Part shown: positions 42,810 through 51,457 of the stretch, piece after piece
Numbering within the stretch: the first letter of the stretch is position 1
Layout of the letters: each line of letters begins with the position of its first letter
NCBI GenBank assembly: GCA_050633265.1
Contig: JBOEGE010000002.1
Location: 124,001-188,000, forward strand
From: JBLHZY01 sp050633265
Lineage (GTDB): Bacteria > Pseudomonadota > Alphaproteobacteria > Rhodobacterales > Rhodobacteraceae
Reading direction: 5' to 3'
Length of the DNA: 64,000 bases
Position numbers and translations under genes: made by a program
Notes under the pieces: model-generated
Told to the model about the DNA's origin: nothing
Database searches by the model: none
The model's input: the letters and a program-made list of their open reading frames with translations, nothing else

Positions 42810-44009
42810 ATGGCGGAGGCCCTTCAAAGACGGATCGGCCTTGGGCTTCTGACGGCTTATGGCGTTGGCATCATGGTCGGCGCGGGCATCTATGTTTTGG
42901 TCGGCGCGGCGATTGGCGAGGCGGGTGTTTGGGCGCCGGTCTCTTTCTTGCTTGCTGGGCTTGTGGCTGTGCCAACCGCGCTGACATTCTCTGAATTATC
43001 GGCCCGCATTCCCGAAGCCGCAGGCGATCCGGCCTATATCGAGGCAGGGCTAAAGACGCACGGGTTGGCGATGCTGGTGGGCTGGATCAACGTGATCGTT
43101 GGCACGATTGCCGCGGCGGCGGTGCTGCGCGGCGGGGTTGGCTATCTTACCTCACTGCTTGATATTCCAGAGGTTTACGCGATTGTCGGGCTCGGGGCTG
43201 CGCTGATCTGTGTGGCGATTGTCGGTGTGATGGAAAGCATGGCGCTGGCGGCTTTGCTTACGGTGATCGAAGTGATTGGGCTTGCGCTGGTGATCTATGC
43301 AGGGTTCAACGCTGCGCCCGTCGCCCAATGGAGCGCGCCCGCAGCGCCGGTTTGGTCGGGGGTTTTTGGCGCCTCGATTTTTGCCTTCTTCGCTTTTATC
43401 GGCTTTGATGACATGGTCAATATCGCCGAAGAGGCCCGCGCCCCAAGCCGCAATATGCCGCGCGCGATCCTGATTGCGCTGGCGGTCACGGCGCTGCTTT
43501 ATGCGCTGGTCTCTCTGGCGGCGGTGCGCGCGGTCCCGCGTGACATCATCGGCACATCCGAACGCCCCCTTGCCCTTGTCTGGGAGGCAGGCATGGGCAG
43601 CTCGGCGCAGTTCCTTTCCGCCATCGCTGTCGCGGCCGCGCTTAACGGGGTTTTGGCCCAGATCGTCATGGCGAGCCGGGTGCTTTATGGGCTTGGGCGC
43701 CGCTCGCCAAGCCTTGCGATTTTTCACCATGCGCATGCCCGCTTTGGCACACCGGTTTTGGCGACTGTTCTGGTTGGTATCGCGCTGATTGGGGCGGCGC
43801 TTACCCTTCCTGTGGCGACCTTGGCCGAAGGCGCAACGATCGCTTTGTTGGCGGTCTTTGCCGTGGTCAATCTTGCGCTGATCATGCTCAAACGCCGCGC
43901 GCCCGAAGCGCCGTTTCGGGTTTGGACAATCGTGCCTTACCTCGGCTTGCTCACCTGTGTGGGAAGCTTTGCCGCCGCGCTTGCGGGCTTTGAAATGGGA
44001 GGGCATTAG
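42810..44009 (+). CDS. APC-family amino acid permease
   Basis: A 399-residue polytopic protein of the amino acid-polyamine-organocation superfamily with about twelve hydrophobic segments. Its N-terminal motif GIMVGAGIYVLVGAAIGEAG (about 20-39) contains the GAGIY helix break that binds the substrate in APC carriers, and FFAFIGFDDMVNIAEEARAPSRN matches the usual EE-x-xxP-xRx motif after TM6 (about 194-216). The substrate is unknown; a link to D- or L-amino acids used for peptidoglycan is conceivable from location only. It is tightly placed three bases after murC, likely in the same transcript. Confidence 0.87.
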   Translation: MAEALQRRIGLGLLTAYGVGIMVGAGIYVLVGAAIGEAGVWAPVSFLLAGLVAVPTALTFSELSARIPEAAGDPAYIEAGLKTHGLAMLVGWINVIVGTIAAAAVLRGGVGYLTSLLDIPEVYAIVGLGAALICVAIVGVMESMALAALLTVIEVIGLALVIYAGFNAAPVAQWSAPAAPVWSGVFGASIFAFFAFIGFDDMVNIAEEARAPSRNMPRAILIALAVTALLYALVSLAAVRAVPRDIIGTSERPLALVWEAGMGSSAQFLSAIAVAAALNGVLAQIVMASRVLYGLGRRSPSLAIFHHAHARFGTPVLATVLVGIALIGAALTLPVATLAEGATIALLAVFAVVNLALIMLKRRAPEAPFRVWTIVPYLGLLTCVGSFAAALAGFEMGGH

Positions 44010-44012
44010 CCC

Positions 44013-44267
44013 ATGAGTGCTTCCTTGATTGTGACATGTCTTTGGGTTCTGGGCTGTACGTTAACGGCCTTCTTGCCGATGAAGCGCCAATATGCGCCCG
44101 GCCTTACCTTGTTGATTATATTGCCCTTTATGCTTGCCGCGCTGGCCTATCAACATGGGCCTTGGGTTCCATTGGCGGTTCTTGCTGCGGCGATCTCGCT
44201 GTTTCGCCGCCCGCTGATCCATCTGTTTCAATGGCTATACACCCGCCTGAAAGGAGCCCGATCATGA
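44013..44267 (+). CDS. DUF2484 small membrane protein, first copy
   Basis: An 84-residue protein with three hydrophobic segments: a first helix (LIVTCLWVLGCTLTAFLP), a short middle one, and WVPLAVLAAAISLF before a basic end. The pattern CLWVLG...LP(M/S)K followed by YxxGP is the DUF2484 signature, a family that I know from between murC and murB in Rhodobacteraceae. Function unknown; presumably in the inner membrane. Its stop overlaps the start of the second copy (ATGA). Confidence 0.85.
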   Translation: MSASLIVTCLWVLGCTLTAFLPMKRQYAPGLTLLIILPFMLAALAYQHGPWVPLAVLAAAISLFRRPLIHLFQWLYTRLKGARS

Positions 44268-44524
44268 CGCTTTCCATCGCTTTGGCCTGCCTTTGGGCGG
44301 TGCTTGCCAATATGATCGCCATGCTGCCCTCAAAGAAAAACCACTGGCCCGCAGCTTATGTTTTGATCACTCTTGGCGTGCCGCTTTTGGGCTATGTCAC
44401 CTATGAAAATGGCCCGGTGATTGGCCTGATCGTATTGGCCGCTGGCGCCTCGATCCTGCGCTGGCCGGTGATCTATTTGGGCCGCTGGATAAAGGCGCGT
44501 GTGACAGGCGGGAGCGTTGAATAA
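44264..44524 (+). CDS. DUF2484 small membrane protein, second copy
   Basis: An 86-residue paralogue of the preceding gene. Both share the layout L-ACLW(A/V)L-N...LP-K-K, a YxxGPxxxLxVLAA segment and a final RRP(L/V)I-basic tail, so this is an in-place duplication with strong divergence. AAGGAG lies eight bases before the ATG at 44264. The two may interact as partners. Confidence 0.83.
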   Translation: MTLSIALACLWAVLANMIAMLPSKKNHWPAAYVLITLGVPLLGYVTYENGPVIGLIVLAAGASILRWPVIYLGRWIKARVTGGSVE

Positions 44525-44525
44525 A

Positions 44526-44969
44526 ATGGCCCTTGGGCGCAGGAAATGGATCTTCATCGCGCTTGCAGGGGCGCTGGTTTTGGCATTCGCGGCAAGCGCG
44601 CCGCTGCGCGATATGTTCGGCCAATGGTTTGAACGCTCAGGTTATGTGCTTGTCTTGGCCGCCATTACGCTTGGAGTTGCCCTGCTCAGCATGCTTGTGC
44701 TCAAGAAGCTCGGCCCAACCGTCTGGACAGTGATCGCGATCTTCTTGGGCCTGTGCACCTTTGGCGGCGCGCTGCTGATGACGGGTGCAAGCGGCTGGGA
44801 TGAAATCTCGTATTTTCTGCTGCTTGCGGGGGTATTGGTGCCGCTATTGGGCGGCTGGCTTTTGGGCGGCGCATATCTGTTTTATCGCTGGCGCAAGCAG
44901 GGCGTTCGCGGTGGTGATGCGGCAGCTTCTGAGGCACAAGGCGATCAGGCAAAGAGGGCCGATAAATAA
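44526..44969 (+). CDS. small membrane protein, hypothetical
   Basis: A 147-residue protein with four hydrophobic segments (about 10-27, 41-60, 66-84 and 94-116) and a charged C-terminal tail (RKQGVRGGDAAASEAQGDQAKR). I do not recognise a named family. It follows the second DUF2484 gene at once and precedes murB, so it is probably part of the division operon. ATG 44526 or TTG 44517 may be the start; GGGAG at 44509 is closer to the TTG. Confidence 0.65.
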   Translation: MALGRRKWIFIALAGALVLAFAASAPLRDMFGQWFERSGYVLVLAAITLGVALLSMLVLKKLGPTVWTVIAIFLGLCTFGGALLMTGASGWDEISYFLLLAGVLVPLLGGWLLGGAYLFYRWRKQGVRGGDAAASEAQGDQAKRADK

Positions 44970-45069
44970 GTCCTGCCCCAATTCTGGTTGGCTGGCTGGC
45001 CGGGGCAGGGTATCAGCTGTTTCGCGGGCGCAAGCTGCGCGCAAGGCGTGAAATGAGGGGTGTTGAGAC

Positions 45070-46023
45070 ATGAGCAAAACCACTGGCCTTCCCGAAGTGC
45101 GCGGCGTGTTAACGGCGGATCGTGCGCTGGATGATCTGACATGGCTGCGCGTTGGTGGGCCTGCGGATTATCTGTTTCAGCCTGCCGATGTGGCTGATCT
45201 CAAAGAATTTTTGGCCAATTGCCCGCCTGAGGTTGCGATTTTCCCTATGGGTGTCGGCTCCAATCTGATCGTGCGCGATGGCGGCTTGCGGGCCGTTGTG
45301 ATCCGCATGGGGCGCGGCTTTAACGGGATTGAGATCGAGGGCAGCCGCGTGCGCGCGGGTGCAGCGGCGCTGGATGCACATGTGGCGCGCAAGGCGGCGG
45401 CTGCGGGCATTGACTTGACCTTTTTGCGCACCATTCCCGGCGCAATTGGTGGGGCGGTGCGGATGAACGCGGGCTGCTATGGTTCTTACGTGGCGGATCA
45501 TTTGATCGAGGTGCAGGCGATCACGCGGGTGGGCGAGGAAATCACCATAGCCCGCGATGATTTGAACCTGCGCTATCGTCAGAGCGACTTGCCCGAGGGC
45601 ACAGTGATTATCAGCGCCTTGTTTGAGGGCAAAGCGGGCGATCCAGAGGCGCTTGAGGCGCGGATGATCGATCAGATTGCCAAGCGCGATGCAAGCCAGC
45701 CCACCAAAGAACGCAGCGCCGGATCGACCTTTCGCAACCCGGCTGGATTTAGCTCAACCGGGCGGGCCGATGATGTTCAGGATCTCAAGGCCTGGAAGGT
45801 GATTGATGACGCGGGCATGCGCGGCGCGCGCCGTGGCGGGGCGCAGATGAGCGAGATGCATTCCAACTTTATGATCAATGCAGGCGGCGCCACAGCGGCC
45901 GATCTTGAAGGTTTAGGCGAAGAGGTGCGAAAAAAGGTTTTTCAAATCAGTGGCATCACGTTAGAGTGGGAAATCATGAGGGTCGGCGAACCGGCTCCTG
46001 ATCTAGGCACGTCGTCAAAATAA
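45070..46023 (+). CDS. murB: UDP-N-acetylenolpyruvoylglucosamine reductase
   Basis: FAD- and NADPH-dependent enzyme that reduces UDP-GlcNAc-enolpyruvate to UDP-MurNAc. The 317-residue protein is a type II MurB. FAD-binding motifs WLRVGGPADYLF (about 24-35) and MGVGSNLIVRDGGLRAVVIR (about 58-77) are present, along with RTIPGAIGGAVRMNAGCYG, the catalytic serine in ERSAGSTFRNP (about 214-224) and the C-terminal MHSNFMIN. Confidence 0.95.
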   Translation: MSKTTGLPEVRGVLTADRALDDLTWLRVGGPADYLFQPADVADLKEFLANCPPEVAIFPMGVGSNLIVRDGGLRAVVIRMGRGFNGIEIEGSRVRAGAAALDAHVARKAAAAGIDLTFLRTIPGAIGGAVRMNAGCYGSYVADHLIEVQAITRVGEEITIARDDLNLRYRQSDLPEGTVIISALFEGKAGDPEALEARMIDQIAKRDASQPTKERSAGSTFRNPAGFSSTGRADDVQDLKAWKVIDDAGMRGARRGGAQMSEMHSNFMINAGGATAADLEGLGEEVRKKVFQISGITLEWEIMRVGEPAPDLGTSSK

Positions 46024-46116
46024 AAAATATGCCCCATAAAATCGGGGCGCGGTATCAATAGGTCGCGGGGCAAACCCTGCGCGTAAGGGCCCGAAAAGGG
46101 CTGTAAGAGGCAAGCA

Positions 46117-47052
46117 GTGAGTATGTCGAGCAGGGCAAACTCCAAAGTAGTTGTATTGATGGGCGGACCTTCGGCAGAGCGCGAAGTATCCCTTTCATCT
46201 GGGCGCGAATGCGCAGCAGCTCTGCGGGGAGAAGGCTATAACGTGGTTGAGCTTGATGCTGGCCGCGATTTGGCTATTCGGCTGGCCGAAGAGGCGCCGG
46301 ACGTTGTGTTTAATGCCATGCACGGACCGGGCGGCGAAGACGGCTGCATTCAAGGCATGCTTGAGTGGATGGGCATTCCCTATACGCATTCGGGCGTTTT
46401 ATCCTCGGCTTTGGCGATGGATAAAGAGCGCTCCAAAGAAATGTTTCGCGCCGCTGGATTGCCGGTGATGCACAGCGTGATTGCCCCCAAATCCGAAGTT
46501 TCCGCGCGCCATGTGATGGCCCCGCCCTATGTTGTAAAACCCAATAACGAGGGCTCTTCTGTTGGGGTTTATCTTGTGCATGAGGCGGCAAACGGCCCAC
46601 CCCAGCTTGATGAAGCCATGCCCGAAATGGTGATGGTCGAGGCCTTTGCGCCGGGTCGTGAGCTGACAACATCGGTGATGGGTACCGGGCCGAATGATCC
46701 GGGCGCATTGGCCGTGACGGATATTCTGACCGATGGTTGGTATGATTATGATGCCAAATATAAGCCCGGCGGCTCGCGCCATGTGATGCCCGCGGAATTG
46801 CCCGCCGAGATCGAAGCGGCCTGTCTTGATTATGCGCGGCGCGCGCATGAAGTGCTGGGCTGCAAAGGCGTCAGCCGCACTGATTTTCGCTGGGATGAGG
46901 CGCGCGGACTTGCGGGGCTGATCCTCCTTGAGGTCAACACCCAGCCGGGCATGACACCCACATCATTGACCCCAGAACAAGCCCAAGCCAAGGGTATGAG
47001 CTTTGGTGATATGTGCCGCTGGTTGGTGGAGGATGCCTCATGCAACCGTTAA
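46117..47052 (+). CDS. ddl: D-alanine:D-alanine ligase
   Basis: Makes the D-Ala-D-Ala dipeptide used by MurF. The 311-residue ATP-grasp enzyme shows LMGGPSAEREVSLSSG (about 14-29), NAMHGPGGEDGCIQG (about 66-80), KPNNEGSSVGV and LEVNTQPGMTPTSL at the end. The start is most likely GTG 46117, six bases after AGAGG; ATG 46123 is an alternative. Its last codons overlap the ftsQ start. Confidence 0.94.
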   Translation: MSMSSRANSKVVVLMGGPSAEREVSLSSGRECAAALRGEGYNVVELDAGRDLAIRLAEEAPDVVFNAMHGPGGEDGCIQGMLEWMGIPYTHSGVLSSALAMDKERSKEMFRAAGLPVMHSVIAPKSEVSARHVMAPPYVVKPNNEGSSVGVYLVHEAANGPPQLDEAMPEMVMVEAFAPGRELTTSVMGTGPNDPGALAVTDILTDGWYDYDAKYKPGGSRHVMPAELPAEIEAACLDYARRAHEVLGCKGVSRTDFRWDEARGLAGLILLEVNTQPGMTPTSLTPEQAQAKGMSFGDMCRWLVEDASCNR

Positions 47053-48083
47053 ACGGCCAGACCCGCGATGGCGGCGTATCCATCGGCAAGGCGCGCATTG
47101 CACGCGGCCCAAACGCGACAACCTTTAGCGCGCACGCTGCCCCCGCGGGGCACGCTGCCCCCGCAGGGCAAGCTGCCCCCGCTGCCCCCGAAGCCCCGCT
47201 AAAAGAAACAACCGCCGCGCCAAGCAAGCGCGATCCTGCGCCCTCGCGCCTGGCGTACCGCGCCAATCGGCTTTGGCTCACCCCCGGTTTTCGCCTCATG
47301 CTGCGCGCGGGCCTTCCTGCGGCGCTCACCTTTGCGGCGGTTGCCTTTTACTTCGGCCAAGACAACAACCGCCAAGATTTTATTGATCGCATTGCCGAAA
47401 TTCGCCGCTCTGTTGAAGAACGGCCCGAATTCATGGTCAATCTGATGTCGATTGATGGCGCCTCGGATGAGCTGGCAACAGACATCCGCGAAGTCCTGCC
47501 GCTTGATTTTCCGCTTTCGTCTTTTGATCTTGATCTAGAGGTGATGCAGGATGCGATCCAAGAGCTTGGCCCCGTTGCCCGCGCTGATCTGCGGATCAAA
47601 GCGGGGGGTATTTTGCAGATCGAGATCACCGAGCGCACGCCTGCTGTCGTTTGGCGCGGGCCAAGCGAAGTTGAACTGCTGGATGCTTATGGCAATCGGG
47701 TTGCGGGGATTTCCTCGCGCAAGGAACGCGCCGATCTGCCGCTGATCGCAGGCGAGGGGGCGCAAGAAACCGTCGCCCAAGCGCTGCGCCTTTTGGCAAC
47801 GGCCTCGCCGATTGAACAACGGATTCGCGGGCTGGTGCGGATGGGCGAGCGGCGCTGGGACATCGTGCTTGATAATGATCAGCGCATCCTTTTGCCCCAG
47901 GATCAGCCCGTGCAAGCGCTGCAACAAGTGATCGCGCTTGATCAGGCCCAAGAACTTCTGTCGCGCGATATTATCGCCATCGACATGCGCAATATTCACC
48001 GCCCAACGCTGCGGATGGCCCCGATGGCCACCGAAGAATTGCGCCGGATCAAAGACATAGAACTCGGAGCATCAGACCAATGA
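47040..48083 (+). CDS. ftsQ: cell division protein FtsQ
   Basis: Bitopic divisome protein that links FtsB/FtsL to other division proteins. The 347-residue product has an unusually long, Ala/Pro-rich cytoplasmic N-terminus (about 1-70, with a repeated HAAPAG unit), a membrane helix (about 87-104), then a POTRA domain starting near FMVNLMSIDGASDELATDIR (about 129-148) and the FtsQ beta domain (ITERTPAVVWRG at about 196-207). The ATG at 47040 overlaps ddl. Its stop overlaps ftsA (ATGA). Confidence 0.93.
   Translation: MQPLNGQTRDGGVSIGKARIARGPNATTFSAHAAPAGHAAPAGQAAPAAPEAPLKETTAAPSKRDPAPSRLAYRANRLWLTPGFRLMLRAGLPAALTFAAVAFYFGQDNNRQDFIDRIAEIRRSVEERPEFMVNLMSIDGASDELATDIREVLPLDFPLSSFDLDLEVMQDAIQELGPVARADLRIKAGGILQIEITERTPAVVWRGPSEVELLDAYGNRVAGISSRKERADLPLIAGEGAQETVAQALRLLATASPIEQRIRGLVRMGERRWDIVLDNDQRILLPQDQPVQALQQVIALDQAQELLSRDIIAIDMRNIHRPTLRMAPMATEELRRIKDIELGASDQ
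47133..47186 (+). repeat. 18-bp tandem repeat in ftsQ
   Basis: Three consecutive 18-bp units starting CACGCTGCCCCC or CAAGCTGCCCCC (47133, 47151, 47169) encode (H/Q)AAPAG-type hexapeptides in the cytoplasmic tail of FtsQ. The period preserves the reading frame. Confidence 0.85.
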
Positions 48084-49414
48084 GTGATCTTTATTCCTCA
48101 CAGCGCGCCATGCGCAATATGCGAGAAGCGGCGATGCAGCGCGGTGTGATCGCTATTCTCGATGTGGGCACCTCTAAAATCGCCTGCCTTGTGCTGCGTT
48201 TTGATGGGCCGGATCATTTCCGCGAAAGCGATGGGGTTGGCGCGATGGCGGGGCAAAGCAGCTTTCGGGTGATCGGCGCCGCCACGACCCGTTCGCGCGG
48301 CGTGCGCTTTGGCGAGATCGACGCGATGAATGAAACAGAGCGCGCCATCCGAACCGCCGTTCAGGCCGCGCAGAAAATGGCCGCAACCCGGGTTGATCAT
48401 GTGATCGCTTGTTTTGCGGGCGGCGAGCCGCGCTCTTATGGGCTGGCAGGGCAGGTCGAGGTTGAGGGCAATCAGGTCTCTGAGCAGGATGTGGCCCGCG
48501 TTTTGGCCGCCTGTGATGTGCCGGAATATGGCGAGGATCGCGAAGTGCTGCATGCACAGCCGGTGAATTTCGCGCTGGATCACCGCTCGGGTCTGGGCGA
48601 TCCGCGCGGCCAGATCGGCAACAAGCTGGCGGCCGATATGCATATGCTAACGGTTGACCGCGCCACGATCCAAAACCTGCTTTATTGTATCAAACGTTGC
48701 GATCTTGAGGTCGCCGGGCTTGCCAGCTCGGCCTATGTTTCGGGCATCTCGGCGCTTGTGGAAGACGAGCAAGAGCTCGGCGCGGCCTGTGTTGATATGG
48801 GCGGCGGCGCGACAGATATTTCGATCTTCATGAAGAAACACATGATCTATGCGGATTCTGTGCGCATGGGCGGTGATCATGTGACGTCGGATATTTCCAT
48901 GGGGCTTCAGGTGCCGCTGGCCACGGCCGAGCGGATGAAAACCTTTTACGGCGGGCTGGTTGCCACGGGCATGGATGATCGCGATCTGATCGAGATCGGC
49001 GGCGACACGGGCGATTGGGAACATGACCGGCGCACTGTCAGCCGCGCGGAATTGATCGCCATTATGCGCCCGCGCGTTGAAGAGATTTTGGAAGAGGTGC
49101 GCACGCGCCTTGATGCGGCGGGTTTTGAGCATCTGCCAAGCCAGCAAATTGTTTTGACCGGCGGCGCAAGCCAGATCCCCGGCCTCGATGGGCTCGCGCC
49201 AAAAATTCTTGGCCAACAGGTCCGTATCGGGCGCCCGCTTCGGGTTCAGGGATTGCCGCAGGCCGCAACCGGCGCCGCCTTTGCCAGCGCGGTTGGGCTT
49301 TGCCTCTTTGCAGCACATCCACAAGATGAGTGGTGGGACTTTGAGATTCCCGCAGAGCGCTATCCCGCACGTTCGTTAAAGCGCGCGGTGAAATGGTTTA
49401 AGGATAACTGGTGA
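48080..49414 (+). CDS. ftsA: cell division protein FtsA
   Basis: Actin-like ATPase that anchors FtsZ to the membrane. The 444-residue protein has the phosphate-1 motif AILDVGTSKIACLVLRF (about 25-41), the 1C domain region RVDHVIACFAGGEPRS, the phosphate-2 motif ACVDMGGGATDISIF (about 234-248), the adenosine motif LTGGASQIPGL (about 356-366), and a basic amphipathic membrane-targeting end (SLKRAVKWFKDNW). It is followed by a 174-base gap before ftsZ. Confidence 0.96.
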   Translation: MSDLYSSQRAMRNMREAAMQRGVIAILDVGTSKIACLVLRFDGPDHFRESDGVGAMAGQSSFRVIGAATTRSRGVRFGEIDAMNETERAIRTAVQAAQKMAATRVDHVIACFAGGEPRSYGLAGQVEVEGNQVSEQDVARVLAACDVPEYGEDREVLHAQPVNFALDHRSGLGDPRGQIGNKLAADMHMLTVDRATIQNLLYCIKRCDLEVAGLASSAYVSGISALVEDEQELGAACVDMGGGATDISIFMKKHMIYADSVRMGGDHVTSDISMGLQVPLATAERMKTFYGGLVATGMDDRDLIEIGGDTGDWEHDRRTVSRAELIAIMRPRVEEILEEVRTRLDAAGFEHLPSQQIVLTGGASQIPGLDGLAPKILGQQVRIGRPLRVQGLPQAATGAAFASAVGLCLFAAHPQDEWWDFEIPAERYPARSLKRAVKWFKDNW

Positions 49415-49588
49415 CCCCAACATATTGCGAAACAGGCAAAATACCGCCTACTAAGCAAAGATTCGGGCCATATTTTGTGTCTAAACTGTGTTTTTCGGGT
49501 GACGGGGCGCATTAAAACCCCTAATAATTACGAAGAATAGGTGAATCTGGCCCGGTGGGGGGCCGAAAATTTAGCAGGCGGATAGATT
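49415..49588 (+). promoter_or_regulatory. ftsA-ftsZ intergenic region, probable ftsZ promoter
   Basis: A 174-base A+T-rich stretch without a gene. In a cluster where most genes touch, this spacing suggests a separate ftsZ promoter and leader. The segment around 49469-49495 (ATATTTTGTGTCTAAACTGTG) is the most A+T-rich, but I cannot assign -35 and -10 boxes with confidence. Confidence 0.5.
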
Positions 49589-51235
49589 ATGACATTGAAC
49601 CTGACGATGCCCGACCGGGACGAGTTGAAGCCAAGAATTACGGTTTTTGGAGTTGGTGGTGCTGGCGGCAACGCGGTCAACAATATGATCGAAAAGCGCC
49701 TTGAGGGCGTTGAATTCGTTGTGGCGAACACGGATGCGCAAGCGCTTCAGCAATCCACGGCCCCGGCCCGCATCCAGATGGGTGTGAAGGTGACCGAAGG
49801 TCTTGGGGCAGGGGCGCGCCCCTCGGTTGGCGCCGCTGCCGCAGAAGAAACCATCGAAGAAATCGTCGATCATCTGGCCGGCGCTCACATGTGCTTTATC
49901 ACAGCTGGCATGGGCGGCGGCACAGGCACAGGCGCAGCCCCAATCATCGCGCAGGCCGCGCGTGAGCTAGGTGTTCTGACCGTTGGCGTTGTGACGAAAC
50001 CTTTCCAGTTTGAGGGCGCAAAACGCATGCGCCAAGCGGAAGAGGGCGTTGAGGCGCTGCAAAAGATGGTCGATACGCTGATCATCATCCCCAACCAAAA
50101 TCTGTTCCGTCTTGCCAATGAAAAGACAACCTTTACCGAAGCCTTCTCGCTTGCGGATGATGTGCTTTATCAAGGGGTTAAAGGTGTAACCGATCTGATG
50201 GTGCGCCCGGGCCTGATCAATCTTGATTTTGCCGATGTGCGCGCCGTGATGGACGAAATGGGCAAAGCGATGATGGGCACAGGCGAGGCCGAGGGCGAAG
50301 ATCGCGCGATCCAAGCCGCCGAGAAAGCCATCGCCAATCCGCTGCTCGACGAAATCTCGCTCAAAGGCGCACGCGGTGTTCTTATCAACATCACTGGCGG
50401 CTACGATCTTACCTTGTTCGAACTGGATGAAGCGGCCAATCGCATTCGCGAAGAGGTCGATTCAGAGGCCAATATCATTGTCGGTTCGACGCTCGATACA
50501 GATATGGAAGGCGCAATGCGTGTGAGCGTTGTGGCGACCGGGATTGATGCCTCTGACAAGAGCGCCGATATGCCCGTTCCGCGCCGCCGCATGGCCGAGC
50601 CATTGCAGCAGCCCCAAGCAGCAGCCCCTGTTGAAGAAGCCCCCCAAGCCGCACCTGCAGCGCCCGCTGCTGCTGCGCCGCTAGAGGCTGCACCGCGCCA
50701 AGAGCAGCCCCGTTTTGAAGGCTTCGATCCTGCCCGCGCAGCTCAGCAAGAGCAGGCCGAAGATATCTTTGATGAGGCGCATGATGAGATGCCCGCACCG
50801 GCCTATCAGCCCCGTGCCGCCGCGCCTCAGCAGCCGCAATTTGCCGAAGAAGCGCCGCAAGCTGAGTTCGTTGCCCCACGCGCCCCTGCGCCCGGCACGC
50901 CAAGCCCAGAAGCGCTTTCACGCCTGCAAGCCGCTGTGCAAAATCAGCCACGCGCCACCGGGGCACAACAGCCCCAACAGCGCGCCGCAGCACCGCAGCA
51001 AGCCGCGCCACAGCCACAGGGCGAAAAGCCGCGCTTTGGGATCAATTCGCTGATCGGTCGCATGACCGGAAGCGGCGCAGAAGGCGAGCAACAGCCCGCC
51101 CGCCAAGCCGCCGCCCCCGCGCCCCAAGCGCCGCGTCAGCAGCCCCAAGTTCAGGCCCGCCCCGCAGAAGCCGAAGCGGATCCAGAGCAAGAGCGGATCG
51201 AAATCCCCGCCTTCTTGCGCCGCCAAGCAAACTAA
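49589..51235 (+). CDS. ftsZ: cell division protein FtsZ
   Basis: Tubulin-like GTPase that forms the Z-ring. The 548-residue protein has a standard GTPase core (about 1-320): GVGGAGGNAVNNM (about 20-32), the tubulin signature GMGGGTGTGAAP (about 108-119) and NLDFADVRAVM. Residues about 330-520 form a very long Gln/Ala/Pro-rich linker. The C-terminal peptide IEIPAFLRRQ, which binds FtsA, is intact. Core and tail are normal; the linker accounts for the large size, as in several alphaproteobacteria. Confidence 0.97.
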   Translation: MTLNLTMPDRDELKPRITVFGVGGAGGNAVNNMIEKRLEGVEFVVANTDAQALQQSTAPARIQMGVKVTEGLGAGARPSVGAAAAEETIEEIVDHLAGAHMCFITAGMGGGTGTGAAPIIAQAARELGVLTVGVVTKPFQFEGAKRMRQAEEGVEALQKMVDTLIIIPNQNLFRLANEKTTFTEAFSLADDVLYQGVKGVTDLMVRPGLINLDFADVRAVMDEMGKAMMGTGEAEGEDRAIQAAEKAIANPLLDEISLKGARGVLINITGGYDLTLFELDEAANRIREEVDSEANIIVGSTLDTDMEGAMRVSVVATGIDASDKSADMPVPRRRMAEPLQQPQAAAPVEEAPQAAPAAPAAAAPLEAAPRQEQPRFEGFDPARAAQQEQAEDIFDEAHDEMPAPAYQPRAAAPQQPQFAEEAPQAEFVAPRAPAPGTPSPEALSRLQAAVQNQPRATGAQQPQQRAAAPQQAAPQPQGEKPRFGINSLIGRMTGSGAEGEQQPARQAAAPAPQAPRQQPQVQARPAEAEADPEQERIEIPAFLRRQAN

Positions 51236-51256
51236 GCGCGGTCACATTAAGAAATT

Positions 51257-51290
51257 GGAAGGGCTGGCGCTTGCTGGCCCTTTTCCTTTT
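51257..51290 (+). terminator. intrinsic terminator after ftsZ
   Basis: GGAAGGGC pairs with GCCCTTTTCC around a TGGCGCTTGCT loop that can itself pair. TTTTCCTTTT follows. It lies about 20 bases after the ftsZ stop and marks the end of the main dcw transcript. Confidence 0.8.
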
Positions 51291-51457
51291 GTATCAAGGG
51301 CTTGCAGCAGGCCTCTGCGCGGATTAGCCAAAAGTCGCCCGATCTGCGCCCGGATGTTTCAGACCGTTACAAAGATTGAGTTGCGATACTGCACATGCAG
51401 CATTACCTCCTTCCTTAACGCGGGATCAGCCCGGTTAAAGAAATTTTAAGGTGTCAA

